Source of the DNA: Burkholderiales bacterium
Lineage (GTDB): Bacteria > Pseudomonadota > Gammaproteobacteria > Burkholderiales > Burkholderiaceae_F
DNA: 5,022 bases
Assembly: GCA_021205255.1 (NCBI GenBank)
Contig: JAJPXW010000236.1
Coordinates: 1-5,022, forward strand
Direction: 5' to 3'
The position numbers and the translations under genes are program-made. Shown one piece after another: positions 4,995 through 5,022 of this stretch (the stretch's first letter is position 1; the number at the start of each line of letters is the position of its first letter). The notes beneath the pieces are model-generated. The model did not search any database. It saw only the letters and a list, made by a program, of their open reading frames with translations, and was not told where the DNA came from.

Positions 4995-5022
4995 CACTTC
5001 CCCTGTATAGTCACTATTTAGC

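Larger units (their letters stand above)
4650..5022. other. AT-rich region with no confident gene; possible decayed coding remnants
   Basis: No long ORF, tRNA or known element was recognised. On the minus strand one frame stays open for about 51 codons (4965-4813, ending with a PGWTPSEDIQTQRFP-like segment). After two stops the same frame gives VASAVISLLFGPLIDILGLI, which looks like a membrane helix, down to 4735. A second frame reads 43 codons from 4703 to 4575. Runs of this length are only mildly unusual at this base composition, and the plus strand also has a 40-codon open run over the same bases. A degenerate minus-strand gene is therefore possible but unproven. A short hairpin, TAAGGT (4718-4723) with ACCTTA (4732-4737), is also present. 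Confidence 0.4.

Noticed and set aside
1..5022. CRISPR arrays, tRNA or rRNA genes, insertion sequences, phage integration sites
   Set aside because: No regularly spaced repeats, cloverleaf-like sequence, transposase reading frame or flanking target duplication was found.

Overview
The window looks like chromosomal DNA from a low-to-moderate GC Gram-negative bacterium, probably a betaproteobacterium. A Sutterella/Parasutterella-type member of Burkholderiales would fit. This placement is inferred from four things: an OpdA/PrlC-type M3 oligopeptidase directly coupled to an exonuclease III gene, a lipobox lipoprotein, an exported FMN-binding-domain protein of the kind linked to flavocytochrome c reductases, and AT-rich intergenic DNA. 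No similarity search was possible.

Layout. Bases 1-167 (minus strand) hold the N-terminal part of an exported FMN-binding-domain protein that runs off the left edge. Bases 168-532 are an AT-rich divergent promoter region. Bases 533-1213 (plus) encode a small lipoprotein with a long Pro/Arg/Ala-rich basic tail. Bases 1214-1414 hold an 8-bp hairpin, a perfect 16-bp inverted repeat that probably ends the lipoprotein transcript, and the leader of the next operon. Bases 1415-3472 (plus) encode oligopeptidase A (prlC), which overlaps by 4 nt the start of an exonuclease III gene (3469-4263). That two-gene unit ends at a clean intrinsic terminator at 4289-4318.

Bases 4319-5022 contain no convincing protein gene. 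They do contain a plausible small-RNA unit. A PHO-box-like element with TGTCATAA direct repeats 22 nt apart and a CATAAT -10 (4467-4498) precedes about 145 nt of U-rich sequence that carries repeated TTGCTTT heptamers. It ends in a strong stem plus seven-T terminator at 4614-4649. Further right, a 16-codon minus-strand ORF with a good ribosome binding site, a nested set of inverted repeats and broken minus-strand reading frames suggest a leader peptide or a decayed gene. Neither is established.

How the genes fit together. PrlC (peptide turnover in the cytoplasm) and exonuclease III (base-excision repair) appear to be one operon with translational coupling, an arrangement I recall from other betaproteobacteria. 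The lipoprotein and the FMN-binding protein are envelope proteins transcribed divergently from a shared intergenic region. Most of the window is ordinary housekeeping DNA. The most promising undescribed element is the candidate phosphate-responsive small RNA at about 4505-4649.
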